Source: Microbacterium sp. ET2
Lineage (GTDB): Bacteria > Actinomycetota > Actinomycetes > Actinomycetales > Microbacteriaceae
DNA length: 64,000 nt
Reading direction: 5' to 3'
NCBI RefSeq assembly: GCF_030347395.1
Contig: NZ_CP128170.1
Location: forward strand, 434,001 to 498,000
Shown here: piece after piece, positions 62,611 to 64,000 of the stretch
Layout of the letters: each line of letters starts with the position of its first letter
How positions within the stretch are numbered: the first letter of the stretch is position 1
The notes under the pieces: model-generated
Told to the model about the DNA's origin: nothing
Database searches by the model: none
Seen by the model: only the letters and a program-made list of their open reading frames with translations
Program-made: the position numbers and the translations under genes

Positions 62611-63795
62611 TCAGGCGGTCGGCGGCGCGACGTAGCCGCCCTCCTCGGCGGCGTCGTCGAAGGGGAAGAGGAGGACGTGGTGGGGCGCCCACGCGCAGCG
62701 CACCCGGTCGCCGACGCGCAGGGCCGGGGCGTCGGGCGTGGGTCGGCGGACCACGAGACTCTGGTCGCCGCCGAGGCTGACGAGGTACTGCATCGTCTCG
62801 CCCAGGTGCGAGACGCCGATGAGTTCGCCCTCGACCGCATTCACCTCGCCGGCCGCGGATGACCCGGCGGGATCGATGCGGATGTTCTCGGGCCGCACCG
62901 CGGCCTCGCCCTGCGGGCCCGTCAGCACCCGCTCCGTGCCGCGCACGACGACGTGTGGAGACTCGACCGCCGCGCCCGCGTCGACGACCGCTCCGCGGAA
63001 GAAGTTCTGCTGGCCGACGAACGCCGCCACGTAGGCCGTCGCCGGCCGCGCGTAGATGGTGTCCGAGTCCGCCAGCTGCTCGATGCGGCCATCGCGCATC
63101 ACCGCGATCCGGTCGCTCATCGACAGGGCCTCACCCTGATCATGGGTGACGAACACGAAGGTGATGCCCAACCGCGACTGCAGAAGCTTGAGCTCCAGCT
63201 GCATCTCCTCGCGCAGCTGCCGATCCAGGGCGCCGAGCGGCTCGTCCAGGAGCAGCACGGCGGGCCGGTTGACCAGGGCGCGTGCGAGGGCGATGCGCTG
63301 CTGCTGCCCGCCGGAGAGCTGCGTCGGCTTGCGGTCGGCGAACCGGCGCATCTGCACCATGTCCAGCGCGTCGGCGACCCGCTGCCGCACCTCCGCCTTC
63401 GGCGTGCGCGTCTGCTGCAGACCGTAGGCGACGTTCTCGGCGACGGACAGGTGAGGGAAGAGCGCGTAGGCCTGGAAGACGGTGTTCACGTCGCGGCGGT
63501 AGGGCGGAAGACCGAGCACGGAGCGGCCGGAGACGACGATGTCCCCGGCATCCGGATGCTCGAATCCCGCGATCATGCGGAGGGTCGTCGTCTTCCCGCA
63601 CCCGGAGGGCCCGAGGAGCGAGACGAACTCGCCGGCAGCGATCGCGAGAGACAGATCGTCGACAGCCGCCTGACCCGCGTAGCGCTTGGTGACCCGGTCG
63701 ATCACGACCGACCCCGTCGCCCCGCTCGCATCCTCCTCCGGCTGCGAGGTGCGCCCGCGCGGGCCGGGGTGTGTGGTGAGGGAAGCCTCGGGCAT
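62611..63795 (-). CDS. Polyamine-type ABC transporter ATP-binding protein (PotA-like)
   Basis: A 394-residue ATPase: Walker A GPSGCGKTTTLRMIAG, Q-loop VFQAYALFPHL, signature QLSGGQQQRIALARAL, Walker B LLLDEPLGALD, switch His in FVTHDQGEAL. The C-terminal TOBE domain (about residues 285-380) is present, as in PotA. The ATG at 63795 has GGAGG at four to five bases; the frame extends upstream without support. It is the first gene of the operon running through the amidohydrolase. Confidence 0.94.
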   Translation of the reverse strand: MPEASLTTHPGPRGRTSQPEEDASGATGSVVIDRVTKRYAGQAAVDDLSLAIAAGEFVSLLGPSGCGKTTTLRMIAGFEHPDAGDIVVSGRSVLGLPPYRRDVNTVFQAYALFPHLSVAENVAYGLQQTRTPKAEVRQRVADALDMVQMRRFADRKPTQLSGGQQQRIALARALVNRPAVLLLDEPLGALDRQLREEMQLELKLLQSRLGITFVFVTHDQGEALSMSDRIAVMRDGRIEQLADSDTIYARPATAYVAAFVGQQNFFRGAVVDAGAAVESPHVVVRGTERVLTGPQGEAAVRPENIRIDPAGSSAAGEVNAVEGELIGVSHLGETMQYLVSLGGDQSLVVRRPTPDAPALRVGDRVRCAWAPHHVLLFPFDDAAEEGGYVAPPTA

Positions 63796-64000
63796 GAATC
63801 CTCCGCGGGCGGCAGTGCCGCGTCTGTTCGAACCGCTGTGTCCCGTAGTCAAACACACGCGCTGTTGCTCGTACAGACGTGATTGTGTGTCGGAGTTGTA
63901 AAACCTCGCGGATTCCGTCGTCTATGTGCCGTAACGGTGACGGATTCGACCCTCTCAGCCATCGGCGCCGCGCCGTAACCGACACTCGCGAAGTACGCAA
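63796..64000 (-). promoter_or_regulatory. Upstream region of the polyamine-type importer operon
   Basis: A 205-base AT-richer gap up to the window edge with no gene. It holds an inverted repeat, ACACAC (63853-63858) and GTGTGT (63885-63890), and a TTGACT hexamer nearby on the minus strand that could be a -35. No clear -10 could be fixed. Confidence 0.35.

Overview
The window is chromosomal DNA of a very GC-rich actinobacterium, most likely Microbacterium or a close relative in the Microbacteriaceae. The grounds are the strong GC bias at third codon positions, the coproporphyrin-type heme gene set with an actinobacterial HemQ, a class Ib nrdHIEF cluster, a GT39 mannosyltransferase, a DUF222/HNH gene and many leaderless genes. 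No rRNA, tRNA, CRISPR array, insertion sequence or prophage was seen. This is core and metabolic chromosome, not a dense accessory island.

Layout. 1-8.5 kb: 5' part of rsmA, two MFS transporters, a metG-tatD-NUDIX run on the minus strand, and divergent rsmI and pmt. 8.5-16.1 kb: heme synthesis. A minus-strand operon hemE-hemG-hemQ-hemC-hemB-hemL, joined mostly by 4-base stop/start overlaps, diverges from hemA. hemG carries an apparent one-base frameshift. 16.1-23.7 kb: aldo/keto reductase, a large HrpA helicase, a quinone-reductase-like enzyme, a Gfo/Idh/MocA oxidoreductase and an NYN/OST-HTH protein. 23.8-31.5 kb: a ROK regulator followed by two tandem, paralogous pentose-type ABC importers (binding lipoprotein, single-domain ATPase, permease).

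31.5-39.2 kb, minus strand: a sirtuin overlapping an ATP-dependent DNA ligase, a flavin oxidoreductase, a ClpC-like AAA+ unfoldase with an upstream HspR/HAIR-like site, a membrane protein and nagA. 39.2-46.1 kb: small membrane proteins, an RsmC/RlmG-like methyltransferase, a DUF222/HNH protein, and an Lrp regulator divergent from a Cys/Met-metabolism PLP enzyme. 46.1-51 kb: an AT-richer patch with a 38-residue basic protein, then nrdHIEF read leftward behind NrdR-box-like and DnaA-box-like sites. 51-64 kb: another MFS transporter, an alpha/beta hydrolase, an acyl-CoA-dehydrogenase-like flavoprotein, and a probable polyamine or amine utilisation locus. That locus has an Lrp regulator, a class III aminotransferase and an FAD amine oxidase on the plus strand, converging on an ABC importer with an amidohydrolase.

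A recurring feature is leaderless transcription: about eighteen genes have a TANNNT-like -10 hexamer ending 6-8 bases before the start codon. I used this to choose several start codons. The observations most worth following are the hemG frameshift, the DnaA/NrdR site cluster at nrd, the duplicated importer with a strong stem after its binding-protein gene, the HAIR-like site at a ClpP-docking Clp ATPase, and the small conserved basic protein.
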